Assembly: GCF_024172165.1 (NCBI RefSeq)
Contig: NZ_JAMZEB010000001.1
Span: forward strand, 744,001-808,000
DNA from: Nonomuraea thailandensis
Lineage (GTDB): Bacteria > Actinomycetota > Actinomycetes > Streptosporangiales > Streptosporangiaceae
DNA length: 64,000 nt
Reading direction: 5' to 3'
Every line of letters begins with the position of its first letter. The first letter of the stretch is position 1. The position numbers and the translations under genes were made by a program. The notes under the pieces were generated by a model. That model saw nothing but the letters and a program-made list of their open reading frames with translations. It was not told where the DNA came from and did not search any database. Below, in pieces: positions 18,298-26,857 of the stretch.

Positions 18298-19495
18298 TAG
18301 ATTCAAGGAGTCAAGGCAACACGTTGGGCCGGGGTCCGGTAGCCGAGGCACTTGCGGGGGCGATCGTTCAGGCGGGCGGCCAGGGCGTCAAGGTCGGCTT
18401 GGCTGTACAGGCTCAGATCGATGCCTTTCGGTAAGTATTGCCGGATCAGTTTGTTCGTGTTCTCGTTCGTGCCCCGTTGCCATGGGCTGCGTGGTGCCGC
18501 GAAGAAGACGTCGACGCCGGTCGCTTCGGTCAGTAGCCGGTGGCCGGCGAGTTCCATGCCGCGGTCCCAGGTCAGAGTGCTGAGCAGGTGAGCATCCATC
18601 CGTGAGAACGCCTGCTGCAGAGCCGGGATGACGGTCGTGGTGTCACGGGCTGGGTAGCGCGACCAGGGTCAGGTAGCGGGACTTGCGGTCGACCAGCGTC
18701 GCGATTTGGCTGTTCTTGGCTCCGACGATGAGCTCGCCTTCGAGGTGGCCGAGCTCGGTCCGGGCGTTGGCTGCCTCAGGTCGTTCCTCGATCGGCCGCG
18801 CCCCGGTGATCTGGGAACGCCACTGGCCCTTGACCGTGTTCTTCTTGTTCTTGCGGATGGGGCGGCGTGTGCGCAGTTTGGTGCATAGCTCACGCGGGAT
18901 CAGCTTCCAGCGGGTCGTGGAGATCGCGCGGTAGATGCCTTCGTGGCTGATCCGCATGAGCGGGTTGCCGGCGTGCATCAGCCGCAGATATCCCACGATC
19001 TGCTCCGGGGACCACTCAATGTCGAGCAGTGCGATCACCAGCTGGCGCAGCCCCGGGTTGTCCTGCAGGGCGGACGGTTTTGGGCGGCGTGCCTGCTCTT
19101 GAGCGCGTTGCTCAGCGGCGAGAGCACGGTACTTCGCCCGGCCGCCGTTGCGGGCGACCTCCCGGCTCACCGTGGATGCCGGACGGCCGATCGATACAGC
19201 GATCGACCGTAGTGAGGCTCCAGCGTCGAGGCCGCGAGAGATCGACTCCCGCTCCTCGGCGCTCAGACGGTCGGCCCGGCGCACCCGCTCGGCCGGCGCG
19301 AAGCCGCCATGGTGCTTCAGCACCGTGAAAACCGATCCCGGAGGCTTGCCCAGCGCCCGGGAGATCACGCTGATGGAGTCACCGGCGCGCCACCGCCGCC
19401 ACAGGTCCTCTTTCATCGCGTCCGACATTCCCGGCCGACCCATCCGAGCCACGATCTACCCATCCACGAGCAGTGTTGCGTTGATCGTTTCGGAA
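18298..19495 (-). mobile_element. IS30 family insertion sequence
   Basis: Approximate ends are defined by an inverted core TCAA(G/C)GCAACAC at 18311-18322 and 19473-19484, about 12 bp inside each end. It interrupts the IS3 OrfA on its left and abuts the next IS3 element on its right. The exact boundaries and the 2-3 bp duplication cannot be fixed. Confidence 0.7.
18303..19452 (-). pseudogene. IS30 family transposase with one frameshift
   Basis: The N-terminal part from 19452 holds the helix-turn-helix regions (WRRWRAGDSISVISRALGKP; LRSIAVSIGRPASTVSREVA, a typical IS30 HTH) and the start of the catalytic core (LGHLEGELIVGAKNSQIATL with the first acidic residues). It stops at 18643 after LTLVALPSP. 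In another frame the text continues (RDTTTVIPALQQAFSRMDAH, LLSTLTWDRGMELAGH, SPWQRGTNENTNKLIRQYLP, the last with the glutamate) to 18303. One extra base near 18650 explains it. Not functional unless frameshifted. Confidence 0.85.
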
Positions 19496-19527
19496 CCTGT
19501 CAATTTGAGCAAGGCAGTTGAGCTGGG

Positions 19528-20583
19528 CTAATTGTGTGTCGTCTTCTCTGTGGCGTCCTTCGGTTCGTTGGTCTTGGGCTTGTTGATCCAGGCGGGTACG
19601 GGAAGGTCGGGCGGGGTGGGCAGACCGCCGCTGGCGAATCGTTCGGGGTGTGTGGCGTAGGCGGTGGTCAGGACGGCAGCGCGCCGGTCGCGGATGGCGG
19701 CGGCGCGGCCGTAGTGCACATCGACGGGGTGGTGGTAGCCGATCCCGGAGTGGAAGTGATCATGGTTGTACCAGGCGTAGAACTCCTGGCAGAAGGCGCG
19801 GGCGTGTTCGATGGAGCCGAACCGGCCGGGGAAGATGGGGCAGTACTTCAGTGTCTTGAAGCTCGCTTCGACGTGCGGGTTGTCGTTGGAGGTCCGAGGC
19901 CGGGAATGAGAGGCCACGCCCAGGTCGATGAGGAGTTCGGCGAGGGTCTTGGAGGTCATCGAGCTGCCGCGGTCGGCGTGCAGGGTGAGGGTGCCTGCGT
20001 CGATGCCGTGCTTGCGTGCGGTGGCTTCGATGAGGTGTCTGGCCAGGTCAGCCGATTCGCGGGAGGCGACCATCCAGCCGACGACGTAGCGGCTGAACAG
20101 ATCGATGATCGTGTAGAGGCAGTACCAGACGCCCTTGTCGGGGCCGCGGAGTTTGGTGATGTCCCAGGCCCAGACCCGGTTGGGGGCGTCGGCGACCAGC
20201 TCGGGCACCGCCCGGGGCGGATGGGTCGCCTGCCGGCGCCGGTCGGTGCCCACCTCGCCGTGCTGGCGCAGGATGCGATACATGGTCGACTCCGACGCCA
20301 GATACACGCCCTCGTCGAGCAGGCTGTAGTAGGCGGTGGCCGGGGAGGCGTCGGCAAAGCGCTCGTTCAGCACCGCGCGGACCTGGTCGCGCTCGGCCGG
20401 CGATAACGCGGCCGGGTGCGGCTTGCGCGGCCGGGCGGGCCGCACCGGAGCCGGGCTCTGGCGGTGGTGGCGATACCAGGTCGCCTGCGACGCCCCGGTC
20501 GCCGTGCAGGCGTTGCGCCGCCCCAGCAGCGGCACCAGTTCCTCGATCGCCTCGGCCTGGGCAGCCTGGAAGGTCTCGGTCAC
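19528..20583 (-). CDS. IS3 family transposase OrfB (integrase core)
   Basis: 351 residues. An N-terminal helical region ([20 protein letters not shown]) is followed by the rve integrase core: [20 protein letters not shown] (first Asp), [20 protein letters not shown] (second Asp) and [20 protein letters not shown] (Glu). It then has the usual [20 protein letters not shown] tail. The GTG start overlaps the OrfA stop by four bases, so it can be made by coupling or as a frameshift fusion. It appears intact, with all catalytic residues present. Confidence 0.92.
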   Translation of the reverse strand: MTETFQAAQAEAIEELVPLLGRRNACTATGASQATWYRHHRQSPAPVRPARPRKPHPAALSPAERDQVRAVLNERFADASPATAYYSLLDEGVYLASESTMYRILRQHGEVGTDRRRQATHPPRAVPELVADAPNRVWAWDITKLRGPDKGVWYCLYTIIDLFSRYVVGWMVASRESADLARHLIEATARKHGIDAGTLTLHADRGSSMTSKTLAELLIDLGVASHSRPRTSNDNPHVEASFKTLKYCPIFPGRFGSIEHARAFCQEFYAWYNHDHFHSGIGYHHPVDVHYGRAAAIRDRRAAVLTTAYATHPERFASGGLPTPPDLPVPAWINKPKTNEPKDATEKTTHN

Positions 20584-20990
20584 TGCTCGCCCCGGCCCGG
20601 CAGGGGCTCGCTGCTGGTGGCGAGCTGATCCAGCAGCGCGAAGAGCTTTCCCTGCACCTCGATCACCTGACGGGTCTGGCCAAGCTCGGCACGCAGCCGC
20701 TCGACCTCCGCCTGCAGCTTCTCGATCTCCTTGTCACGCGGGTCGGCCTTCGGCCGTCCGACCGGACGTGCCAGCGCCTGCTCCGCACCGTGATCCCGCG
20801 CGGTGCGCCAGCTGGAGATCAGCGACGAGTACAGGCCCTCCCGGCGCAGCAACGCGCCCTTGCCCGCCTTGTCCAGACGGTCGTACTCCTCCAGGATCCG
20901 GGCCTTGTAAGCGGCGGAGTAGGAACGCGGACGCCCTCGTTCACGCACCTGAGGATCAGGAACCTCCGGATCCGGCTTGCTTGCTCCCAC
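20580..20990 (-). CDS. IS3 family OrfA (helix-turn-helix protein)
   Basis: 136 residues. [20 protein letters not shown] and [20 protein letters not shown] form the DNA-binding helix-turn-helix; [20 protein letters not shown] is the leucine zipper used for dimerisation with OrfAB. Overlaps OrfB as described there. Normal length. Confidence 0.88.
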   Translation of the reverse strand: MGASKPDPEVPDPQVRERGRPRSYSAAYKARILEEYDRLDKAGKGALLRREGLYSSLISSWRTARDHGAEQALARPVGRPKADPRDKEIEKLQAEVERLRAELGQTRQVIEVQGKLFALLDQLATSSEPLPGRGEQ

Positions 20991-21135
20991 GAAGGGATGT
21001 CTCCTTCCCCACCCTCAGCACAGAGTTTCATGCCTATTTGCTACCTCTGTCCATTTTGGCAGGGAGGGTTTGAATCTAAGACGCTGGACATACTGGCCAA
21101 CGGCAACGCCCGGGTCGGAGGCTGAGCAATGCTGC

Positions 21136-21450
21136 GTGACGCTACCCCTCCGACACCAGCGCCGCCGAGTGGGCGCTGCTGGAGCGGCTGCTGCCGCCGG
21201 CCCGTCAGATGATGGCGGCGGCGAGGGTCATGAAGACCTCGTGGATGTCGTCGCGGATCTCCCAGCGCACGCGCAGGCGGCGGAACCAGTCCAGCAGTGC
21301 GATCGTCTGCTCGATCACCCATCGGTGGACGCCCAGGCCGGAGCCGTGCTCGGTGCCGCAGCGAGCGATGATCGGCTTGCCCCCGGCGGCCCAGACCAAC
21401 CGCCGGTACGGCAACAACGGCTGGATCCGCGCACAATTCATCCGGCACAA
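21136..21450. pseudogene. IS5 family remnant, two pieces facing opposite ways
   Basis: On the plus strand 21136-21205 reads RYPSDTSAAEWALLERLLPP, the N-terminus of an IS5-type transposase. Immediately afterwards, the minus strand from about 21400 to 21205 reads GTEHGSGLGVHRWVIEQTIA LLDWFRRLRVRWEIRDDIHE, an IS5 C-terminus. The pieces are therefore joined tail to head by an inversion or by a double insertion and deletion. No functional gene. Between 21450 and 21700 I see no gene. Confidence 0.65.
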
Positions 21451-21704
21451 TCCACGGTGGCTGTGTGCCCTTCTTCACATCGTGATCAACTGGGAACCGA
21501 TCACCAGTAGTCTTGCTTGGGTATAACTCGACGAGATCGCGGGCGCCGGAGCCGGACGGCATGGTTCCTTACTGCTGGTTGCGGTATTCCGCGAGCAGAA
21601 GGTCCTGCTGTTCCTCGTGCTCGTTGATCTCTTCCAGAAGCCGGCCCTGAGTACCCGGGGCCGTGCTGCGTAGCCTCGTTACAAGAAGACGAAGGAAGTC
21701 CCGC

Positions 21705-22250
21705 ATGACACCCAAACAGCCCACGACCGAGCTCGACGCCCGCTACAGCTCCGCCCTGAACCCGCGCCCGGGCGCGGAGAACGTCACCGCCACTGACTGG
21801 GCCGAGGCCCAGCGCCGGCTGCAGGCCGCCGAGATCTTCTGGATCACCACGGTACGGCCGGACGGCCGGCTGCACGTCACGCCCCTGATCGCCGCCTGGC
21901 ACGACGGGGCGCTGCACTTCAGCACCGGGCCGGGCGAGCAGAAGGCGAAGAACCTTTCCGACAATGCCCACTGCGCACTCACCACAGGCCACAACACGCT
22001 CTCCGAAGGCCTCGACATCGTGATCGAGGGCACGGCGGAGCGGGTGACGGACCCGGCGCGGCAGGAGGAGGTCATCGCCGCGTTCGAGGCGCAGTACGGC
22101 GACCACATCACCTCTCCGGAGGGCACCTTCTACGGCTTCGGCGACGGCATCCGCAAGGGCAACGTCCTGCTGTTCGCGGTGGCCCCCGGCACGGCGTACG
22201 GCTTCGGACACGACAGCCAGGTGTTCAGCCACACCCGCTACACCTTCTAG
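21705..22250 (+). CDS. Pyridoxamine 5'-phosphate oxidase-like FMN protein
   Basis: 181 residues from ATG 21705, nine bases after GAAGGA. The fold of the PNPOx-like split beta-barrel is indicated by EIFWITTVRPDGRLHVTPLI and ALHFSTGPGEQKAKNLSDNA, and by the C-terminal strand GKGNVLLFAVAP-like region. Members bind FMN, F420 or heme and act as reductases or general stress proteins; true PdxH signatures (the substrate-binding RxxR tail) are not seen, so it is unlikely to be the vitamin B6 enzyme. It stands alone, between an IS5 remnant and a terminator-like hairpin. Confidence 0.85.
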   Translation: MTPKQPTTELDARYSSALNPRPGAENVTATDWAEAQRRLQAAEIFWITTVRPDGRLHVTPLIAAWHDGALHFSTGPGEQKAKNLSDNAHCALTTGHNTLSEGLDIVIEGTAERVTDPARQEEVIAAFEAQYGDHITSPEGTFYGFGDGIRKGNVLLFAVAPGTAYGFGHDSQVFSHTRYTF

Positions 22251-22267
22251 CCGGCTGCGCACAAGGA

Positions 22268-22296
22268 AGCCTCTTGCCGCCAAGGGGGAAGAGGCT
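22268..22296 (+). terminator. Hairpin after the PNPOx-like gene
   Basis: AGCCTCTT at 22268-22275 pairs perfectly with AAGAGGCT at 22289-22296 across a 13-base loop, 17 bases after the stop codon. There is no T-tract, as is common for actinomycete terminators. Confidence 0.5.
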
Positions 22297-22325
22297 CGCG
22301 CGTCAGGCCGTGCTGCTCCGGCAGG

Positions 22326-22613
22326 TCACAGCGCGCTGAAGACCTGCGGGAGATCGAGGACCTCCTCCCAGCGTTGCTGGGCCCGCTCCAGCCAGGTGTG
22401 GGTGGAGGCGAGCCGGTTGCTCAGATGCCGGCACACTCGGGAACACGCCTCCGCCTCGGGGTGCAGACGCGTGTGCTCACTGGCGAGGCTGGGGTGGGGC
22501 TTGTCGCCGTAGCCCTTGACGAGATCAGCCACTCTCGCCGGCGACAGGAAAAGCTTGGCCTCGGGTATGGGCCCGGTGTCGAACTCCCCGGCGACGTACG
22601 CCACGGGTGGCAC
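22326..22613 (-). CDS. Hypothetical protein, likely truncated at its N-terminus by IS3
   Basis: The readable part (GTG 22613 onwards) reads EFDTGPIPEAKLFLSPARVA and DLVKGYGDKPHPSLASEHTR, ending WEEVLDLPQVFSAL. Composition looks like a real soluble protein, but I recognise no family. The upstream side runs into the left end of the IS3 element at about 22657, and no ribosome binding site precedes the GTG, so this is probably the C-terminal 95 residues of a longer protein. Confidence 0.4.
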   Translation of the reverse strand: MPPVAYVAGEFDTGPIPEAKLFLSPARVADLVKGYGDKPHPSLASEHTRLHPEAEACSRVCRHLSNRLASTHTWLERAQQRWEEVLDLPQVFSAL

Positions 22614-22690
22614 GGCGGCGGCCCTGCTGGTGCCCTTGACGGATGGCCTTCCCCTCGTAGCGTGGAGACCGAACCGGGAGAGGTTTGGTC

Positions 22691-23053
22691 GTGGCAGCAG
22701 TCACGCGGCGGCGCTTTGATCCGGAGTTCCGGGCGGGCGCGGTGCGTATCGTGAAGGAGACCGGCAAGCCCGTCGCGCAGGTGGCGCGGGATCTGGGGAT
22801 CAGCCCGTACACGCTGCACAATTGGGTGCAGATGGATCGGCTGGACGAGCAGTACAACGGCAACGGGGGCAAGGCGCTGGAGGAGTCGGAGCAGGAGGAG
22901 CTGGCCCGGCTGCGGCGGGAGAAGGCCGCGCTGGTCAAGCAGCACGCCCAGGAGAAGGCTGCCTGGGAGAAAGAACGCGAGCAGCTGGAAGACGAGCGTG
23001 ACGTGCTCAAGCGTTCGGTGGTCTTGTGGGTCAAAGAGGCGATGGGCCGATAA
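22691..23053 (+). CDS. IS3 family OrfA
   Basis: 120 residues from GTG 22691, with GGGAGAGG upstream. The helix-turn-helix is RRRFDPEFRAGAVRIVKETG and VAQVARDLGISPYTLHNWVQ. A long heptad region follows (ELARLRREKAALVKQHAQEK, REQLEDERDVLKRSVVLWVK), unusually extended for OrfA. Overlaps OrfB by about 28 nt in the -1 frame, the normal arrangement for producing an OrfAB fusion. Confidence 0.9.
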   Translation: MAAVTRRRFDPEFRAGAVRIVKETGKPVAQVARDLGISPYTLHNWVQMDRLDEQYNGNGGKALEESEQEELARLRREKAALVKQHAQEKAAWEKEREQLEDERDVLKRSVVLWVKEAMGR

Positions 23054-23973
23054 GCGTGGCGGCCTTCATCAGCTCCCAGAAGACCGAGCACGACGTCGAC
23101 CACACCGTCTCCTGCCGGGCGCTGGGCGTCTCGCAGTCCTGGTACTACAAGTGGAAGAACCGCATCGGCCAGGAGACGCCGACCGCCCGGCAGCGCCGGC
23201 GAGCCGACCTGGATGCGGAGATCACCCGCTCGTTCGAGGCGTCCGGCGGCACCTACGGCTCGCCGCGCATCGCCCGTGACTTGCATGAGGCGGGCTGGCG
23301 GGTGTCGGAGAACACGGTCGCGGCGCGGATGGCCGAGCTCGGCCTGGTCGCCCGTGTGCGGCGCAAGCCGCGCTCGCTGACCCGCCAGGGCAAGCGGCCG
23401 GCCGCCCCGGATCTGGTGCGGCGGAAGTTCACCGCGGTCGCCGCGGACGTGCTGTGGTGCGGCGATGTGACGCAGATCGACACCGGCGAGGGCAAGCTGT
23501 ATCTGGCCACGGTCGAGGACCTGTTCTCCCGCCGGCTGCTCGGCTACGCCATGTCCGGGCACCACGACGCCGCGCTGACCTGCGCCTCACTACAGATGGC
23601 GGTGGCCACCCGCGGCGGCGACGTGAACGGGGTGATCTTTCATTCGGATCGCGGGTCGGAATACACGGCTGCCCGCTACCAGGAGCTGTGCCGGCGCCTG
23701 GGCGTGGTCCAGTCGATGGGCCGCGTGGGCTGCGCGCTCGACAACGCCGCGGCCGAGGCGTTCAACAGCACGCTCAAGGTCGAGTACGTGCACCGCCACC
23801 GGTTCCGCACTCGGGCCGAGGCCCGCCTGAAGATCGCCACCTGGATCGCCGACTTCTATAACACCACCCGGCGGCACAGCGCCAACGACGGCCTGCCGCC
23901 CATCACATTCGAACGTCTGATGATCGAGAAGAGACAAGCCTCATCGGCCCTGCTGAGGACCGCTGTGGCATAG
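23026..23973 (+). CDS. IS3 family OrfB transposase
   Basis: 315 residues as an open frame; much of its function depends on fusion to OrfA. HTH_21 region: SCRALGVSQSWYYKWKNRIG and GGTYGSPRIARDLHEAGWRV. Integrase core: DVLWCGDVTQIDTGEGKLYL (Asp), GVIFHSDRGSEYTAARYQEL (Asp) and GCALDNAAAEAFNSTLKVEY (Glu). The C-terminal signature RRHSANDGLPPITFE is present. Intact and probably active. Confidence 0.93.
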   Translation: MGQRGDGPISVAAFISSQKTEHDVDHTVSCRALGVSQSWYYKWKNRIGQETPTARQRRRADLDAEITRSFEASGGTYGSPRIARDLHEAGWRVSENTVAARMAELGLVARVRRKPRSLTRQGKRPAAPDLVRRKFTAVAADVLWCGDVTQIDTGEGKLYLATVEDLFSRRLLGYAMSGHHDAALTCASLQMAVATRGGDVNGVIFHSDRGSEYTAARYQELCRRLGVVQSMGRVGCALDNAAAEAFNSTLKVEYVHRHRFRTRAEARLKIATWIADFYNTTRRHSANDGLPPITFERLMIEKRQASSALLRTAVA

Positions 23974-24200
23974 AACCGTCTCCACGGTTTCAGGGGATTG
24001 ACACGGAAGAGATCCAGGCGTTGTCGAAGGTGTCGGCGGCGACGCAGATCGCGATCTCGTCGTCGGGTCCCTTGTCGAAGCGGGAACCGTGCTCACCTTC
24101 CCCGAGGGCCGTTTCACCCGGGCGCGGCGTAGCTCCTCGCCCTTCTGCCAGACCACGTGCTCATGCTCGGCGTCGCGGCCGCATTGGTCGGGGTGGTAGT

Positions 24201-24915
24201 TCACCCGGCACCAGGGCGTCCAGGGTAGGCCGCCCGGCCGACGACATGCCCTGGCGCTACCTGCCGCACATAACGCCCTGGCAGACCGTCTACGCCTCCT
24301 TCGCGCACTGGCAGAAAGACGGCATCTTCGACCAGCTCACCAGCCTGCTCCGCCGCCACGTGCGCACCGCGGCGGGACGCAACCCCGAACCCACAGCCGA
24401 CATGATCGACACCCAGAGCATCAAGACCACCACCAACGTCCCAGCCGCCAGTCAGAGCCACGACGCCGGCAAGAAGATCGCCGGCCGCAAGCGCAGCATC
24501 GTCACCGACACCCTCGGCCTGCTGGTAGCGGTCCTCATAACCGCCGCCAGCGTGTCCGACAGCGCCGCCGGATCACCTCTCCTGGCCACAATCGCCGCAG
24601 CTCAGCCCACCCTCACCAAGGCCCAGACCGACAACGCCTACCGCACCACCGTCATCAACGGCGCCGCCAAGGCGGGCATCGACATCGAAGTCGCCACCCG
24701 CGACCCCGCCACCAGAGACTTCACCCCGCCGCCCCGCCACTGAGCGGCCGAACGCACCCTCGGCCGGCTCATGCTCCACCGCCACCTGACCCGCAACTAC
24801 GAAACCCGGCCCGACCACTCCGAAGCCACGATCCACATCGCCATGATCGACCTCATCACCCAACACCTCACCGGCCAGAACCCCCACCTGGCGCGGCACC
24901 TGAACCCGGAACCAG
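24201..24915 (+). pseudogene. IS5 family transposase remnant with internal stop
   Basis: Starts abruptly with DDMPWRYLPHITPWQTVYAS FAHWQKDG, then DMIDTQSIKTTTNVPAAS (first Asp), KIAGRKRSIVTDTLGLLVAV and FTPPPRH, ending in a TGA at 24743. In frame after the stop the family tail continues (AERTLGRLMLHRHLTRNYET, with the Glu). The N-terminal about 50 residues are missing. From 23996 to 24200 there is only decayed sequence. Dead element. Confidence 0.8.
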
Positions 24916-24922
24916 ACAGGAC

Positions 24923-25924
24923 TCAACGCCCACTCAGCCTCTGTAGCCCTGACGATGCATTCAGGGAGCGGGACGCGTATACGGGCTCCCCACCGAACCA
25001 GCCCCAGGCGTAGAACATGCCCGCCCCCATCAGGGCTCCCATGGCACATGCAGCGGAAGGCCCGACATCCAGCCAGAGCGGGCCCGCTCCCCCCGCAACG
25101 CCTATGAACACCAGTAGCGGTCTGGGGAGTCGGTAACGGACGGTGGCCGGCCGACGTCGTCCCTCCTTGTCCCACCGCCACGGGAAACCGCTGCGCAGGG
25201 AGCCTGCCGGCCATAGGCGAGTGCCGTCGGGCAAGATCACGACCGCCCTGCGCGTCAGTCCGGTGCCCATGCGCACCTTCACCCACGCGTTTGCGCGCAT
25301 GTGATCTACGGCGGGGTCCCAATACATGCGCTGTACCCACCGCGCCTTGTCGTCCGATTCGGACAACAGCACCAGATAGGTCGCATACTGATTGGGACGG
25401 AGCCGACCGAATGGGGTGAACCCCACCTGCAAGGAGGTAGCCCGCCATGAGCGCTCCGGCGCACGGGCGGCACGCAGGTTGAGCTGCAGTCGCACAGCCA
25501 GCGCCAGCAGCATGACCACGAAAGAGACGAGTACGACCAGCAAAGCGAGCCGGGACTGGTCTCCCGGGTAGGGGAAGGCATCCCTCAGGGGAAAGACCAG
25601 CTCGCCGGTCCCGAGAGGATCGGCACGGATCTGCAGAATGTCGTTGAGCTCCAGTGCCTGATCTTCGCCCGTCTGTACCACAGTGACGTGGGCCCTTCCC
25701 CTCGCATCGGTCCAGGCCAGATCCGCAAGGACGACCTTGTCGTCGTCATCGACGTAGAGCCCGTGAACCGCCGCGATCGTCCGAAAGGTCGCATCCGCAT
25801 CGTTCTGTGCGGTCCGCACTACAGACACCCCTAAGAGCGCCCCGGCCACCAGAATCCCGGCGGTGAACCCGAGCAGCGACACCACAGTCGTCCGCTTGAC
25901 CGCATGCTCGTTGCGATCCCGCAA
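24923..25924 (-). CDS. Membrane protein of unknown function
   Basis: 333 residues if started at TTG 25924, which lies just after AAGGAGG; no ATG or GTG fits better. A first membrane helix at about residues 13-32 (VVSLLGFTAGILVAGALLGV) is followed by an extracytoplasmic stretch of about 90 residues (VHGLYVDDDDKVVLADLAW). A second helix lies near residues 134-155 (LALLVVLVSFVVMLLALAV), then a soluble region with TPFGRLRPNQYATYLVLLSE and PDGTRLWPAGSLRSGF, and two C-terminal helices. The overall plan resembles a family of actinobacterial membrane proteins of unknown role. The C-terminus abuts the IS5 remnant but looks complete. Confidence 0.7.
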   Translation of the reverse strand: MRDRNEHAVKRTTVVSLLGFTAGILVAGALLGVSVVRTAQNDADATFRTIAAVHGLYVDDDDKVVLADLAWTDARGRAHVTVVQTGEDQALELNDILQIRADPLGTGELVFPLRDAFPYPGDQSRLALLVVLVSFVVMLLALAVRLQLNLRAARAPERSWRATSLQVGFTPFGRLRPNQYATYLVLLSESDDKARWVQRMYWDPAVDHMRANAWVKVRMGTGLTRRAVVILPDGTRLWPAGSLRSGFPWRWDKEGRRRPATVRYRLPRPLLVFIGVAGGAGPLWLDVGPSAACAMGALMGAGMFYAWGWFGGEPVYASRSLNASSGLQRLSGR

Positions 25925-26149
25925 GGCCCCTCCTTGTTCCCCATATGCCGCGAGGATCGCACGGCATATCACCAGCCTGCCGCCCAAGAGCCCTTCCTGT
26001 TGCCTCTGAACAACGCCAATTTCGCCCGTTTCCTGCCAAAAAGAACGCCGGGAATCTGTTGATCTTGTGAGGGTTGGCGCAAGGCGACCGCGTCGGCCGA
26101 CTTCTCATACCTGCGGCCTGAAACCGTCACCCGTCCCGAGTGATCGTGC

Positions 26150-26508
26150 ACGATCGCGGCGCTGGTCGAGGGACTGCTTCTTAGATCGGGTGCGGAGCCA
26201 GATGATCAGGGCGGCCAGGGTAACGGTGCCGAGGAAGATGCAGGCGCGTTTGTCGTAGCGCGCGGCGACGGCGCGGAAGTTCTTCAGCCGATTGATCGCC
26301 CGTTCAACGACGTTACGGACCCTGTAGCGTTCGGCGTCGAAGCCGACGGGCCGCGCCGGCGCCGGCGCCGGTGGAGCTGATTGGCGCGGGAGGAGCAGGC
26401 CTTGTCCGCAGCCAGGCTGTGAGGTCGGGTGCGCAGGCGTCCCGAGGTCCAGGTCTCCATGACGTTGTCCACTACCGAGGTATGACGGCGTACATCCGCC
26501 CTTCGCAC
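26150..26508 (-). pseudogene. IS5 family (IS1373-like) transposase C-terminal remnant
   Basis: One frame gives VDNVMETWTSGRLRTRPHSL AADKACSSRANQLHRRRRRR. The next gives DAERYRVRNVVERAINRLKN FRAVAARYDKRACIFLGTVT LAALIIWLRTRSKKQSLDQR, the usual end of this transposase. The two parts are in different frames and everything before them is missing. The 26509-26857 stretch holds no gene that I can support. Confidence 0.75.
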
Positions 26509-26857
26509 TTCAACGCGATCTACTTACACATTGTCGCCGCTGGAGGGCGAGTGGGGCCGTGTAAGGGCGTCACTACTGACGCTGCAACCCCTGACCAGGG
26601 AGTGGGCTACGCCCGCCCGAATGCCTCGTCGCGCCGCCCGGCACGTCGGCGTCTCCGGGGCCTTGCAGGGCTCCATCGAGGACGCGGTGTCACGAGGAGC
26701 CGGTCGCCGTGGCAGGAAATCGGCGAACAATTGCAGATTTTCTCCTCGCTGCGCCGCTCGCAGCTGTTGGAGGATGTCGATGGCCTATCTCCAGATTCCG
26801 CTTCACGGATCAGGCGGCGAGCCATGGTGATATCGCAGCGGTTGCTGCCTGAAATCA

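Larger units (their letters stand above)
19498..21064 (-). mobile_element. IS3 family insertion sequence (second copy type)
   Basis: Contains overlapping OrfA and OrfB. The ends are weakly similar inverted sequences beginning TGTCAATTTG (about 19498) and TGCCAAAATG (complement of about 21064). Boundaries are approximate. Confidence 0.65.
22657..23995 (+). mobile_element. IS3 family insertion sequence, apparently complete
   Basis: Inverted ends centred on GCGTGGAGACCG at about 22659-22670 and on the complement CCGTGGAGACGG at about 23978-23989. Carries intact overlapping OrfA and OrfB. Exact termini are uncertain by a few bases. Confidence 0.75.

Noticed and set aside
18296..21080. The 11-bp inverted repeat CTTAGATTCAA as ends of a composite transposon
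   Set aside because: The left copy overlaps the IS30 end and the right copy lies outside the IS3 end; no target duplication or cargo supports a composite unit. Kept only as a note in the stacked-elements finding.
24021..24200. An EAGTVLTFPEG phrase suggesting an acyltransferase (PlsC-like) scrap
   Set aside because: Isolated match in an otherwise random frame between IS remnants; no second motif.
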